A stretch of 64,000 nucleotides of DNA from Anthopleura xanthogrammica (Eukaryota; Cnidaria; Anthozoa; Actiniaria; Actiniidae), in NCBI GenBank assembly GCA_964019055.1, contig OZ025208.1:374501-438500 (forward strand), given 5' to 3'. Under the pieces are notes generated by a model. It had not been told where the DNA came from and ran no database searches. It saw only the letters and a list, made by a program, of their open reading frames with translations. Made by a program: the position numbers and the translations under genes. Positions 22,170-33,969 of this stretch are shown here, in pieces; the stretch's first letter is position 1; the number at the start of each line of letters is the position of its first letter.

Positions 22170-25014
22170 ATGCACTTGTCGTGGTTCATCCTTTTCGGGA
22201 TTTTTCTTCACAACAATTTTCCTACCGAAAGTAAAACAGTTACTCCTGATAGAGTTGTGGGCGAGGGATTTAAAGGAGATGCTTTTCGTCGAATCACCAC
22301 TCACCTTATCGAGACACACATAGTCAACAAACTTGGCTCGTGTGCCTTCAGATGTTCCAAACACCTTGAATGTTTGTCGTTTAACTTTGGGAATCGTATC
22401 AATGGCAAACACGACTGTCAGTTACTAAGAACAGACAAGTACAACTCAGGATCGTCCTACATTACCAGTACAGACTTCCACTACTTCTATTCTGTGGTAA
22501 GTGGGGATTTCTCCTTGATACTATTACTCTTTGAAATAGCTTTGATGTGATTTTAAATAGTTTGTTGATTTTGGATCATCTTTCTGGGAACACACGGTAA
22601 AGTCACGATTATAGGTCCATTAGTGTACTAACGCAAATATCCTTCAAGTTATCATTCCATCCGCTTCTATTTAGAAACCTTCCCCGAATATAAAGTGTCT
22701 GTCTGTTTGACGGTCGAGAATAGCGGGACAGTTGCAGGATTTTCAAATTTCTCATATTTTGTCAGAAGATACCCTTTCGTAAGCTCTTTCAAAAAATCCA
22801 GTTTAAAACTTCGAGCAAAAACAACTTTTTGAAAATTTGCGAATTTATTTTTGCAAGTTTGAAAATCGACTTTCGGTCTGCCCTGGACAGGTGTGAACAG
22901 CTCAAAATAATAAGACCCATCTTTAAGAAGGCATGGCTCGATCAAAAATATTCCCACTGATCTGATACTTTTTGAACATTTGAATTAGCTATCACATTCA
23001 AAAACCAATGTGAAATATTTTCTAGAAAAGTTTTGTTTTTTGTGTTCTTGGCAATCTTTCTGATGCCATATTCTAAGCAGCTAGAATGCGAATCAAATTT
23101 TAGCCTAGCTAATTTGAATGCCCTTAATTATCATCTAGTATACGTTTTTTTCTCATTAAAACTATTTTCTCTGAAAGCTTGTTTGTTGTACTTTATATCT
23201 TGAAAGTATCAGCCTCGGAACGCAAACGCCTCCCGGCAGCTAAACGACTCTTCGATGTAGCTTTTGGCTTCAGAACAAAAGCGCCCGCTCTATAAATATT
23301 AATGAACTTTCTCCAAATAATAACCGGTTTTGAAACTGAGCAGAAAACACCTGGGCGATATGTTATTAGAGTCCGAAAATATTTTTTCCTGAAAATCTAA
23401 GGTTCCATAAATGACTGTGTGAAAACCCTGTTCTTGGCCCGAAAAAAAACGTTTTTCTTGGCGAAGCGAAAATGTGGACGTATTTTGCTAAAATTTGTAA
23501 AGTCTCGAAATCATGGCTTTTTAAAAGTTTTAACTTACATTAATTTGTAAAAGACGAACGTCGTGAGGCTAAGCCATCCTTGCTACCCCTATCACTTAGT
23601 TCACTGAGTATTTGCCTTTCTGATTCAATTTATAATCACTGGTAAATGAAGGACAAGGAATGGTATTTTAAAACCATGAAATTCCACGAAATATACTTGG
23701 AATACTGCTTCGCGACTACGGCCAATACAGAATATATTTTCTCTCAACTAGCCGCCAATATAAACCTGTATTGGCTCCTCAAAATCGCAACAAGTTATAA
23801 AAATTGTAATTTAGATTTTATATGCACTCCCGTATTGAAAATCAGCTTTGTTGAATATGTTAGCGTGGTAAAATAAATCTTTAAGAATTCTTAGGTGACG
23901 AGTCCCTCGTTATTAATAATTACTGACTGAAATCAATTGATTGAAATAAAATGAGTTTTTAACTTCTGACGCACAATAATCTGCTAATAATCAAACTTCC
24001 TTTTTCAAAGAAAATGTTCAGAAAAGTTTGGATGTCAAGCCGTGTTTTGTTATTGTTTTTCTTTTCTTTCTAGAACAAGTGTATGGATCCCTCACAATGT
24101 CAGAACAATGGATCGTGTTACCCTGACTACGATAACAACGACTATCATTGCGTCTGTAAGCCTGGAAATGAAGGACGAAACTGCGAAATAGGTTAGTATT
24201 TTATTGAAAATGAGTTCGTAGAAAGAATGTAAGTTAAAGTTTACGATCCTGGATATATAATACAATTGCAAATAGGTAAACAGGCTAAAAGGGAGGAAGG
24301 ACGTGTATTTACATTCTGCTGTATAAGAAATCAACAAAAACTTTTCACTTTTATGATTCAGTTTACAGCAACTGTTCGGCGCTTCTCTCTGCTGGCTACA
24401 CTACAGATGGAGTCTATCACATCGATCCTGATGGACAAGGCTCCTTCCCAGTCTACTGTGACATGACCACTGATGGAGGAGGGTGGACTGTGTTCCAGAA
24501 GCGCTTTGACGGCTCGGTAGACTTCTCTCGTAGTTGGCATGACTACAAAACCGGTTTTGGTAACCTGCAGACTGGTGAGTTTTGGTTGGGCCTTGACAAG
24601 ATCCACCGACTGACCAAAAGACAAGTCACATCATTACGTGTTGATCTGGAGGACTGGATGGGCAACACGGGTTATGCTGTGTATTCATCGTTCTCTATCG
24701 CTGATGAGAGTGATTTTTACCGCTTGAGGGTAGGCGGATACTCGGGTACTGCTGGAGACTCTCTGACAAAAGGGACATTAGCTAGAAGGATCCACAATAA
24801 CATGAGATTCAGCACATTTGATAAGGACAATGACAATAGAGATACTAGTAATTGCCCAGCGTCCTTCGAAGGCGCCTGGTGGCATAATGATTGCTTTGAT
24901 TCACACCTCAATGGAAGATACCTCGTGACCCAGCAGGGTGTTAAAGCAATGTGCTGGTATGGGCTCAAATCGGATTACAGAAGCTTGAAAACCTCGCAGA
25001 TGAAATTGAAATAG
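22170..25014 (+). pseudogene. Gene C: PAN/Apple-EGF-FReD lectin-like gene with a 2-nt frameshift
   Basis: The exons are 22170-22496, 24074-24191 and 24276-25014, with the same phases as A and B. Exon 1 starts MHLSW rather than MHLSC and has the same PAN cysteines. The EGF exon is intact (CMDPSQC, HCVCKPGNEGRNC). In exon 3, near 24321-24330, GTATAAGAAATC replaces GTAACAAATC. This net gain of 2 nt leads to a stop at about 24464-24466. Downstream, the FReD frame is fully open from at least 24463 to the stop at 25012-25014, with an in-frame 3-nt gain (NLQTGEFW). It is either a recent pseudogene or a sequencing/assembly error. Start at the FReD methionine (MTTDGG) would lack a signal peptide. Intron 1 (1577 nt) contains repeat X in reverse. 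Confidence 0.75.
22667..23330 (-). mobile_element. Dispersed repeat X, uninterrupted copy in intron 1 of gene C
   Basis: In reverse complement it matches 12430-14635 with the 1.57-kb transposon absent, which defines the empty insertion site. It carries a 96-codon minus-strand frame (22667-22957) similar to the 84-codon frame at 14381-14635, with LLKDGSYYFEL and KELTKGYLLTKYEKFEN. The family is unknown. Confidence 0.6.
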
Positions 25015-26399
25015 TGAGTATATAACATGATATTCGGCTTATAATTTTTAGCGGAGATTCCTACTCACGTTTATGTTTCTATGGCAGATCTACCAGATCT
25101 GGCAGATCAGATCTGGCAGATCTGCAGCCGAGCTTCTGTTTGGTGGTATCATCGAGAAGTGATTTGCCCAACACCCCAGCAGCATTAAAGTGCATACAGG
25201 ATGGCTTCATGATTTGAAAGTCCTTACAAAATCAATATGGATGGCGTTTACTATTCTTTGATATCTCTCTTTTGCCGAGATATTCAATATCAAAATTACG
25301 AAGTGATGACGTCGATTAAAGATCTAGGGATCCTGCACCTAGTAGTACTCAATCAGTGAAATATTTATAACTTCGCGAGTACGGCCAATATGGAATATAT
25401 TTTCTCCCAACTAGCCGCCAATATAAACCCGTATTGGCGGCTCAAAATCACAATACGTTTTGTATCGCGATTTTCCTATCGCCCGGCAATTCTGAGCCGA
25501 CAATACGGGTTTATATTGACGGCTCTCTCCCAATGAAACTTATAGGAGAACCGCGATACTGTTTAAGATGGAAAAGATAGTTACAAAATGTAGATATATA
25601 TAAATAGATATAGTTTAGGTTATACCACGCAACAGATTCAATCTCGTGCTATTCGGAGCTTCACCTTCACCTTCACCTTCACCTTCAAGCAAACCTGGTC
25701 AGAGCATGGATGGAAACGCTGATGTGCCCTCTCGAACTCGATCTGGTTAATTAGTTATCACTTTGTGATTGTATATGTTAAATAACCTAGAATAAAGTCA
25801 CTTGATAATCAGTACTGGTGGTAAAGCACTGCGTTTCTTTATCAAAGTAGTTTTACTTCTGTTTTACTCTAAAGCTATCCAAAGCCGTTAGAAGTTCACA
25901 TAATCCATGTGAGTTGAATGTTGTGCGTTGTAAATAGTGAATGTACTGGAAGTGCGTGTGTGGGGCGAACATCTTAGAAGATCCCCTCATAGGGAGTGAT
26001 GGTTGTAAAATATACGAGTTATAAGTACCTTAACAACCTTTTGAAGGTAATTCAGCGGTTTTGAACAGTTACTATAACGTTCCAAAGTAGGCAGCTACCA
26101 TAAGAAGAGAGAAGTAAAGACCCGGGGGCTAGTCACGTGTTTGTACAAAGTTAACGCAAAAAGGGCCCGTCCCTTGCAGTGATTTGTTGGTTAATGTTTC
26201 CCCGATTTCCCCGCGGAGGATCATGGGAAAAAATATCAAACAATACATTAAGTTTTTTGATACAAACTGCAGCTTAAGGAATCTCACATGAGATGTGTTT
26301 GGTAAAAGGTCTCAAGTCCATCAACAGATAAACCAAAGGGGCGATCAGTAAAATGCATTTTTTGAAAATGATTTGGAAAATTCTATCAATAATTATCAA
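25015..26399. other. Intergenic between C and the LINE relic; short repeats
   Basis: No gene. Near 25085-25132 there is a dense cluster of CAGATCTGG palindromes. At 25375-25540 an inverted repeat pairs AGCCGCCAATATAAACCCGT with its partner near 25500-25520, and related text lies at 23700-23790. At 25660-25686 there is a short CACCTT repeat. Around 25195-25330 the sequence resembles 28940-29060, part of the 28445-29720 element family. Confidence 0.5.
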
Positions 26400-26815
26400 G
26401 TGGAGTGGTTGGAACATGTAAAATATATCTACCCATAATCCCTGCTGGTCTTGGATTTGTAGCTTCTCAGGTGACTAACATTACCTGTGATCCGTCATCA
26501 CGCCTACATTCGATCCTGCCACCGACCAGAGCCGATTCAAACGGCCGTAGGTTGCGCAATGCATCGCATTTTTCTTTATTCAAATATAGCACTGAGAGGT
26601 TAAGAAGAAGCTTTTTTCCTAGTGCTGTCGCGGTTTTTAATAGAAACTTGTAATAGAATGTTTTACAATTAAGTAAGTGTTGATTATATCGGACAATCTT
26701 TTTAACATTTGTTATTCATTAGTAGTTTTTGCGATTTTAGTGATACTGTAATTCACCGAATGGTGCTAAAGTATTGTCAATAAACCTTATTTATTTAAAA
26801 GTGTGAATCGTACAA
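26400..26815 (+). mobile_element. Probable 3' end of a non-LTR (LINE) retrotransposon, 5'-truncated
   Basis: An 82-codon frame (26405-26653) ends in TERLRRSFFPSAVAVFNRNL, which has the typical look of the C-terminus of a LINE reverse-transcriptase polyprotein (basic residues, then SFFPSA and a hydrophobic Trp/Phe-Asn stretch). It is followed by about 150 bases of AT-rich tail with AATAAA-like text (GTCAATAAACC). No RT core is present. The assignment rests on this short motif only. Confidence 0.5.
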
Positions 26816-27469
26816 ATGGTACAAATTAATACGACCGTGAAGAAAAAATGTATAAGATAGGCGCGGCCATGTTGAATAATCATCCAAGATGGCGGGCATG
26901 TCTCTCATGATACTGAAAACTTCCACTCTAAGGATATAATAGCCTCCTTTGCAGACGTTCTTAGGGTCGTCACGTCGTCACGCAACGTTTCTCTCGTATT
27001 GCGTGACGACCCTAAGAGCGTCGTAGGCGATAGGTCATAGTCATCATTCAAAGACTTAAAGGATTTATGGGTACACAACTAAACACGAATAATCGAGGCT
27101 TTGAATTGCTTTCATCGACTACAAACAACACTGGATATTAACACTAACTTCCGTGTTCTTGAGGAGAATATAATATGAAACAAAAGTCATTTCAGCTGTT
27201 CTTGGAACTTGGAATTACCTATCTTCTATCGCTTATCGCATATGTATCCCGTTGCTTATCCCCTTTGGTTCTGGCAACTTTTTGAAATAGGTAAACACAC
27301 TGACTACTTTTCACTTTTTTGGTGAAGATAGAGCAACAGCAACAACGATGAATGTTTTGTTATTGAAAGACAAGCAAGTTCGTTGTTTTTAGCAATAATC
27401 CTATTTCAAAAATAGGACTTTTTAAATACTGAATACCGGATACCAAAAAGAATTAGTTGCCATTTACCG
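26816..27469. other. No gene; short inverted repeats
   Basis: GACGTTCTTAGGGTCGTCAC near 26951 is mirrored near 27003-27021 (GTGACGACCCTAAGAGCGTC), forming a short hairpin. A second small pair (TTTTGAAATAGG and CCTATTTCAAAA) lies at about 27280 and 27400. Confidence 0.5.
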
Positions 27470-28031
27470 ACAGCGGTTCTCAGTCCGGCACACGTGCCCT
27501 TTGGAAAACGTCTCGCCTCCATAAATGAACTTGCATTTCAATGGATTTCCATGAACTCTGTTTCTCAGAAGTACGAACATTCGCAAGGGAAAATTATAAA
27601 ACTTATAAAAACTTCAGTTTTGTTATGAATAAATTGTTTTGCTGGAAAAAGTAAATCTTTACAAGAATGATTGTCGTTGGAAGCTTTCTTTTAGTTGCCT
27701 CTCACAGCGAGATCTAAACTTCAACTACCGTTACATGAAAACACATTCAGTGTATGTCTGTTGTTTGAATAAAGAATATTTCTCGTGCTAAATGCTTTAT
27801 CAATGCTATATATAGTCCTCTCGTGTATAGCTTTTAACTTTGCTAATAACGCAGAAAAACAAAGCTTTGGCTACTTTTCTATTCCTTTACCTTAGCGAGT
27901 TCTAAAATAACTTGATGAAGCTACTCGGTGCCAGTGAACTGCCCGTTACCTTAGAAACACCTTTGATTGACGTCCACCAAGTTCACGTCTGAAGGCGAGA
28001 CGTTCTGGTACGTGTGACTGAGAACGGCTGT
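27470..28031. mobile_element. 562-bp terminal-inverted-repeat element
   Basis: ACAGCGGTTCTCAGT on the left is mirrored by ACTGAGAACGGCTGT on the right. The arms continue through AACGTCTCGCC on the left and GGCGAGACGTT on the right. No coding capacity. Confidence 0.7.
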
Positions 28032-28142
28032 AAAAGGTAAGGAAAAAAATAAAGAAAATTATACAAAAAGAGCTCAGCGTATTAACTACAATCTATAAGC
28101 TACGATACATTAATGGACATTCATCTGTACTGGTAGGTACTA

Positions 28143-28292
28143 TCGCAAAATGTTTGAATATGACAAAAACGTGGTATACAATTTGAAAACTTACTTTATC
28201 TTTCAACATCCTAGATCCTAGTTTAGATCGAAAGCTCAAGTAAGTTTTCAAATTGTGTACTGAGTTTTTATAGTAAGTTCAAACATTTTGTG
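28143..28292. repeat. Foldback repeat
   Basis: GCAAAATGTTTGAA and ACAATTTGAAAACTTACTT on the left pair with AAGTAAGTTTTCAAATTGTG and TTCAAACATTTTGTG on the right. Confidence 0.7.
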
Positions 28293-28444
28293 AAAAGTAA
28301 GGATTTTTTTTCGAGAATTAATCAGTAGACTACGAACCCTTTTCAATATTTACATCAGTACAGACATACATACAAACTTTATTCTCGTTCTAAAAAGGCT
28401 TTTCAGAGAACATAAAGTATTTAAGTATCAAACTGAAAAGCCCT

Positions 28445-29720
28445 TTACAGCGCGACGCGCCTTACCGTAGCCACCCAACAAACTTTTTTTACAAGTTAGC
28501 CAATCAGAAAGCGAGAATCTGTAAATTTGCGTGTTAACTTGCTTTGTTGTTACCGCAAATATTTGAACTTCGGAGCAAGAACTTGAAGAAAATGCTTAAA
28601 AATCTCTATTTCTAAAACCAGTTTTGCTCTTTTGGCTTGCTAACACTTAATACTTTCGTAGGCATTCTTTTTCATGTGGAAATTCTTTGCAAGAAGTGAT
28701 TTATCGTACTTGTACGAAACTTTGGCAGGGTGGCCACGGTAATAGTCAGGTCTGTTAGCGAAAAGATTGTGCACTTTTGAGTACAAGCACCAAACTTGGC
28801 ACAAATGTTCCTTGGGGCACACTAAACAGATTTAGGGGTGGGTGCCAAAACATGGTGGTCGGGGGGAGGCACGCCACACTCTCTACGAGATGGATAAACT
28901 TTATCAAAATTTATATGTAACAAAAAAACGTTTTAGCGCTAACATGAAGGTGCTGTTTAAAAATGTCAGAATGGCGTTTACATTTTTTTGATATCTCTTT
29001 TTGTTGCAGAGATATCAAAAGTTTTCCAAATATGCAAATTAGCAACTGATGACTTCATTGGCTGGACAGAGTCAGTTTACAAAACATATAATAAAGAATT
29101 TCTCTGTAAAAATAAGACAAAATGACTAAAACTTCACATAATTAATATACCTTTTAAAACAGACACATGAGCGAAGCTTTTCAAAGCTTAAAAGTACTTA
29201 CAATTGAAAGAAAACTGTGCCGAGACAGCTATTTTAAACAAAATTACAAAAAACCTCTTTCTTATTAGAATTGGTGAAGAAATGGCTGTAAGAATCATCC
29301 CCTATGGTCATAGAGTGGATCATGTCAGTCTTATTTCTACCGATATATACATCATTTTATGACTGATTACGTCATCATTCGCTAATTTGCATATTTGGAA
29401 AACTTTTAATATCTCTGCAACAAAAAGAGATACCAAAAAACTGTAAACGTCATTCTGACTTTCTTAAACAACTTTTCCATATTAGAGTTAAAACTTGAAG
29501 GAAAGTTTTTTGTTTCATATAAATTGTGATGAAATTTAACCATCTAATTGAGAGTGTGGTGTGCCTCCCCCCGACCCCCATTTTTTGGCACCCACCCCTT
29601 AATCTGTTTGGTGTGCTCCAAGGAACATTTGTGCCAAGTTTGGTGCTTGTACTCAAAAGTGCACGATCTTTGCTATTTTTGTCGCTAACAGACCTGACTA
29701 TAAGGCGCGTCGCGCTGTAA
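28445..29720. mobile_element. 1.28-kb foldback transposon with perfect 20-bp ends and long arms
   Basis: The ends are TTACAGCGCGACGCGCCTTA and its exact reverse complement. Inside, arms of about 300 bases (about 28737-29050 and 29395-29700) are near mirror images, with TAGTCAGGTCTGTTAGCG and GGTGGGTGCCAAAA among the shared blocks. The central 340 bases are unique. Open frames in the arms are mirror artefacts. A related arm lies alone at 31325-31630. Confidence 0.75.
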
Positions 29721-30175
29721 CAATTTTAGTACCAAACACACGAACATTCTTCAGTTCTGTTCTCAGGCAGCTCAGCATCAGCATGAATGATCTTCTTCAT
29801 TGTCTTTGGTCTGCAAGAGAAGAGAAAGTGTTTAATAAGATCACTAGTCTCCTACACAGTTGCTATTACTGTTGTCACGCAACGCTCCGGCTCCTCTACT
29901 TATACAAAAAGCTTCCTAGGCCGGGAGATAGGATTGCGTGACGATATGATTGCGAGACTTAAAGTGAATAGAGTGATGCATGATGATGGCCTTGACCGAC
30001 AACGGTTGAGTATGACACTACGTGTAACAGGAAAAGAGAGCAAAGCAGTATCGCATCAGTGTGAAGAAAATCATAGTCTCGCAATAGCAATACGGAAAAC
30101 TAGGAAAGACAAGATCCAGTAAACTAGTGCACTATTCTACTGCTTACATAGTTCCTTAAAAATGCACAACTTACT

Positions 30176-32364
30176 TTATTTCAGTTTCATCTCGGTGTTC
30201 CTAAAGGCCTGAAAATATGTACCGGTCCACCAGGTTTTCACTCCATTAAGATCAGAAGCACTGCACCAACCATACCACCAACAACCTTCTAGAAACACTG
30301 CACAATTACCACGTGGCCATACATCGTTATCCTTGTCAGGTGTGGTAAACATCATGTTATTACTATCCCAGTCCAGACGATCAGCAATTGTTAAAGCATC
30401 ACCAGCAGTACCTGAGTACCCACTTACTCTCAGGCGGTAAAAATCACTTTCATCAGCGATAGAGAACGATGAATACACAGCATGTTTCTTGTTGCCATTC
30501 AAGTCCTCCAGATCAACACGTAATGATGTGACTTGTCTTTTGGTCAGTCGGTGGATCTTGTCAAGGCCCAACCAAAACTCACCAGTCAGGTTACCAAAAC
30601 CGGTTTTGTAGTCTTGCCAACTACGGTTAAAGCTTACCAAATGGTTGTTGCGTCTTTGGAACACAGTCCACCCTCCGCCATCAGTGGTCATGTCACAGTA
30701 GACTGGGAAGGAGCCTTGTCCATCAGGATCGATGTGATGACTCCGTCTGCAGTGTAGCCAGCAGAGAGAAGCGCCGAACAGTTGCTGTAAACTGAATCAT
30801 AAAAGTGAAAAGTTTTCTTTGGTTTGTTACACAAGAATGTAAACACACGTCTTTCCTCCCCTTTGGCCTGTTTACCTATTTGTAATTGTTTCATAGCGAG
30901 GATTGTAAACTTTAACTTACATTCTTTCTACGAACTCATCTTTGAATAAAATACTCACATTCGCAGTTTTGTCCTTCATTTCCAGGCTTACAGACGCAAT
31001 GATAGTCGTCGTTATCGTAGTCAGGGTAACACGATCCATTGTTCTGACATGGTGAGGGATCCATACACTTGTTCTAGAAAGAAAAACAATAATAAAACAC
31101 GGCTTGGTATTAAAACTTTAATTTTCTAAACCTTTTCTTTGAAAAAGGAAGTTTGACTATTAGCAGATTATTGTGCGTCAGAAGTGAAACTCATTTTATT
31201 TCAACCAAATCGTTTCAGTCATTAAATATTAATAACAAGGGACTCGTCATCTGAAAATTCTAAAGGGTTTCTGAGAAGCAATGTGAAAGCCACATTTTTC
31301 CAGCCAATTTTCGACAGTATTTGGGTATAGTCAGGTCTGTTAGCGACAAAAATAGCAAAGATCGTGCACAAAATGAGATATCAACAAACCATAAACGCCA
31401 TTTTGACATTTTTCCATGTTGGCGTTAAAACTTGAAGGAATTATCTTTCGTTTCATATATTTTTTGATAAAGTTTATCCATCTAGTACAGAGTGTGGCGT
31501 GCCTCCCCTGAACACCATTTTTTGCCAACCACCCCTAAATCTGTTTAGTATGCCCCAACAAACAGGTTTGCCAAGTTTGGTGCTTGTACTCAAACTGAGC
31601 ACGATCTTTCCGCCAACAGACCTGAATAGTATAGGATGAAACCCTTTCAGGATATTGACCAAATCGAATTCCATTGTAAGTACCATTGCTGCTCTTACAG
31701 TCACCATTGATCATAGGTTTTATCAGGAAGGAAAATATTTCGAGTTAAAAATACTGAGTGATCGAAAGTATCGAGTAGGAAGGATAGTTTAGTGTTTAAA
31801 CGTTCATCTCTTAATAGTGTGAATCATACTTTTCCCTACATGAATAAACCTTGTGTCATGTGTTGTTCTAGGCATCTTCCTTTTATTAGTATTTTTTTAT
31901 CCCGCGAAGAAAATTCGTTATCTTTTCAGTGGAATTAATATCTCAAAAGATAACCCGAATTCAACAAACCAACTTGAAATGACATAAAATCTAGACGTTT
32001 CAAAGAGTAATAGTATCAAGTAGAAATCCTCACTTACCACAGAATAGAAGTAGTGCAAGTCTGTACTGGTAATGTAGGACGATCCTGAGTTGTACTTGTC
32101 TGTTCTTAGTAACTGACAGTCGTGTTTGCCATTGATACGATTCCCAAAGTTAAACGACAAACATTCAAGGTGTTTGGAACATCTGAAGGCACACGAGCCA
32201 AGTTTGTTGACTATGTGTGTCTCGATAAGGTGAGTGGTGATTCGACGAAAAGCATCTCCTTTAAATCCCTCGCCCACAACTCCATCAGGAATAACTGTTT
32301 TACTTTCGGTAGGAAAATTGTTGTGAAGAAAAATCCCGAAAAGGATGAACCACGACAAGTGCAT
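30176..32364 (-). pseudogene. Gene D: inverted PAN/Apple-EGF-FReD lectin-like gene with a 2-nt deletion
   Basis: On the minus strand the exons are 32364-32038, 31073-30959 and 30875-30176. Phases match A-C; exon 2 is 3 nt shorter. Exon 1 (MHLSW start, PAN cysteines) and exon 2 (CMDPSPC, HCVCKPGNEGQNC) are intact. In exon 3, near 30737-30741, the text corresponding to GGAGTCTATCACATC reads GGAGTCATCACATC-like with 2 nt missing, so the frame closes at about 30688. The rest of the FReD is open to a TAA at 30176. Its C-terminal half is the most divergent of the four: LTIADRLDWDSNN, DKDNDVWPRGNC, EGCWWYGWC (one extra Cys) and SDLNGVKTWW. It lies tail-to-tail with C. Intron 1 is 964 nt. Confidence 0.75.
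31325..31630. repeat. Solo arm of the 28445-29720 element family in intron 1 of gene D
   Basis: It begins TAGTCAGGTCTGTTAGCGAC and ends near CAACAGACCTGAATAGTAT, with CACCCCTAAATCTGTTTAG and GTGGCGTGCCTCCCC inside. These match the arms of the larger element. It contributes only fragmentary open frames. Confidence 0.65.
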
Positions 32365-32775
32365 GATGCTGAAGTCAACACTAGCAGCAACTGAAGGTAA
32401 AAGTAGGCGTGTTTTGGTCTGTTCTTTAGTCGGCGAATTCCTAGTGTTTTGAAGTATTTATTATTTCTTCTTTTGTTCTCATGTACAATAAATAATAACA
32501 AAATTAATTCTTAATATCCTTAATTGGACTCCGAAGGAATACTTATTAAGTTGCTATGAGAAATACATAATATACAAATTCATATCCATGTGTTTAACTT
32601 ACGGAAAAGGATACTTTTACCTCTACGACTTATCCTTTTTATGTTGTTTTTTATAAATTCGTTCTGATTTAGAAGTGTTTTTCAATAAAATTGGCCAACT
32701 AGAAAGCTTAATGCTTTGTTAGCTTTGAATATTTTGTTGTATGTACAATAAATGAAAAACAACACGAGTTTCTCT

Positions 32776-32982
32776 TAAGGCCCGTTTACACTAGCAAATT
32801 TATCGCGCGACTTGAGCGGCGATTTCAATGGCGATTTTATCGCGACCCAAATCGCAGCGAGTTGCATTAAATTTCGATCATGTTTGAATTGGCGGCGACA
32901 TAGCTGCGATCATCGCCGTGAAATCGCCATAAAATCGCTGCTCAAGTCGCGCGAAAAAGTTGCTAGTGTAAACGGGCCTTTA
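32776..32982. mobile_element. MITE with GGCCCGTTTACAC ends
   Basis: TAAGGCCCGTTTACACTAGC at the left is mirrored by GCTAGTGTAAACGGGCCTTTA-like text at the right. The interior is itself foldback-like, rich in ATCGC motifs (GCGCGACTTGAGC and GCTCAAGTCGCGC). It lies upstream of gene D. Confidence 0.85.
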
Positions 32983-33969
32983 CGATTTATTATTAATAGG
33001 TATTTGGAATGTTTTGGAAGTTTTTTCAAACTTAAAGATTGTTAAAATGATTAAGAGGTAGCGTTTTGGCGCTCCTGTCGAGATGATTGTGTTTAACAAT
33101 AACTAAAGAAGTAGTCACGAAAGAATAGAAAAATAGAGGAAGGACAAAAAGAAGGAAGTTAGAGAGGAAGGAAGGAAAAAAGAAGCTAAGAAGGAAGGCA
33201 GTTCCTAATAATATAAGAGATAGAAAGATACAGAGAGAGGGAGAGAATGAAACTTTATTTTAGAACCGAATTTCATGAAATTACAAAACTTGGTTTCCAT
33301 CGGCAGCAATAATTGAGGTCATCAGGAGAAAACAGGAAGTTTGGGCTTCTACTCCTTTGCATAACATTATAAGTTTTTTCCTATCTGACAACAGAAGATA
33401 ACAAGAGAGTCTTTTGTTAACAGTACAACATCATCGAAGAGAGCGTTTTGTATAGGGAATCATATGGTTTTGAGTGCAATTTGGAATAAATTTGCACGAG
33501 TGGGTCGTGCTATTTTGAACTCTTTGAAAACCCACCCATAAAATTTCTTGTTAAAAATACAGATACAAAAACTTCGAAAGAACTTCATTTGAAAATTAGC
33601 ATATTTTAATATCAATGAGTTGAACTGGGAAACGCGCGCGTACCGCCTTGTTGCACGCTTGCACCTTTGGTAAACAAGATGCAGTCTTCGTGGAGTTCAC
33701 AAACCAAAATTTATTCAAAATTTATTCAATTTTTAAACAAGAATTTTTTTTAGAGAAAAACCCTCAAGGAGTCCAGGAACAGCACAGGTAAAACATAATC
33801 CGCTGAGACTACATCATTCAAGCATATGAAGATATCAAAACAATAGTCGCTCGATAGAGACTTATAGTGCTTTCGGCGTTTCCTAACCCTCCACCTCATT
33901 TTTAGGAGTCTATAATGGATTCAATTGTACAGCTTTAATATTCTTGTCAATCAATATTTTGAGAATAGA
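32983..33969. other. No gene; purine-rich tract
   Basis: An A/G-rich stretch at about 33115-33255 (GGAAGGAAGG and GAGAGAGGGAGAG runs). Nothing else is recognised. Confidence 0.4.

Noticed and set aside
29787..30122. 111-codon plus-strand frame next to gene D
   Set aside because: No domain, start context or conservation; it contains part of a short GCGTGACGA inverted repeat.
33115..33255. Purine-rich tract as a regulatory element
   Set aside because: Simple low-complexity sequence; similar tracts occur at 7160 and 17300 with no associated gene feature.
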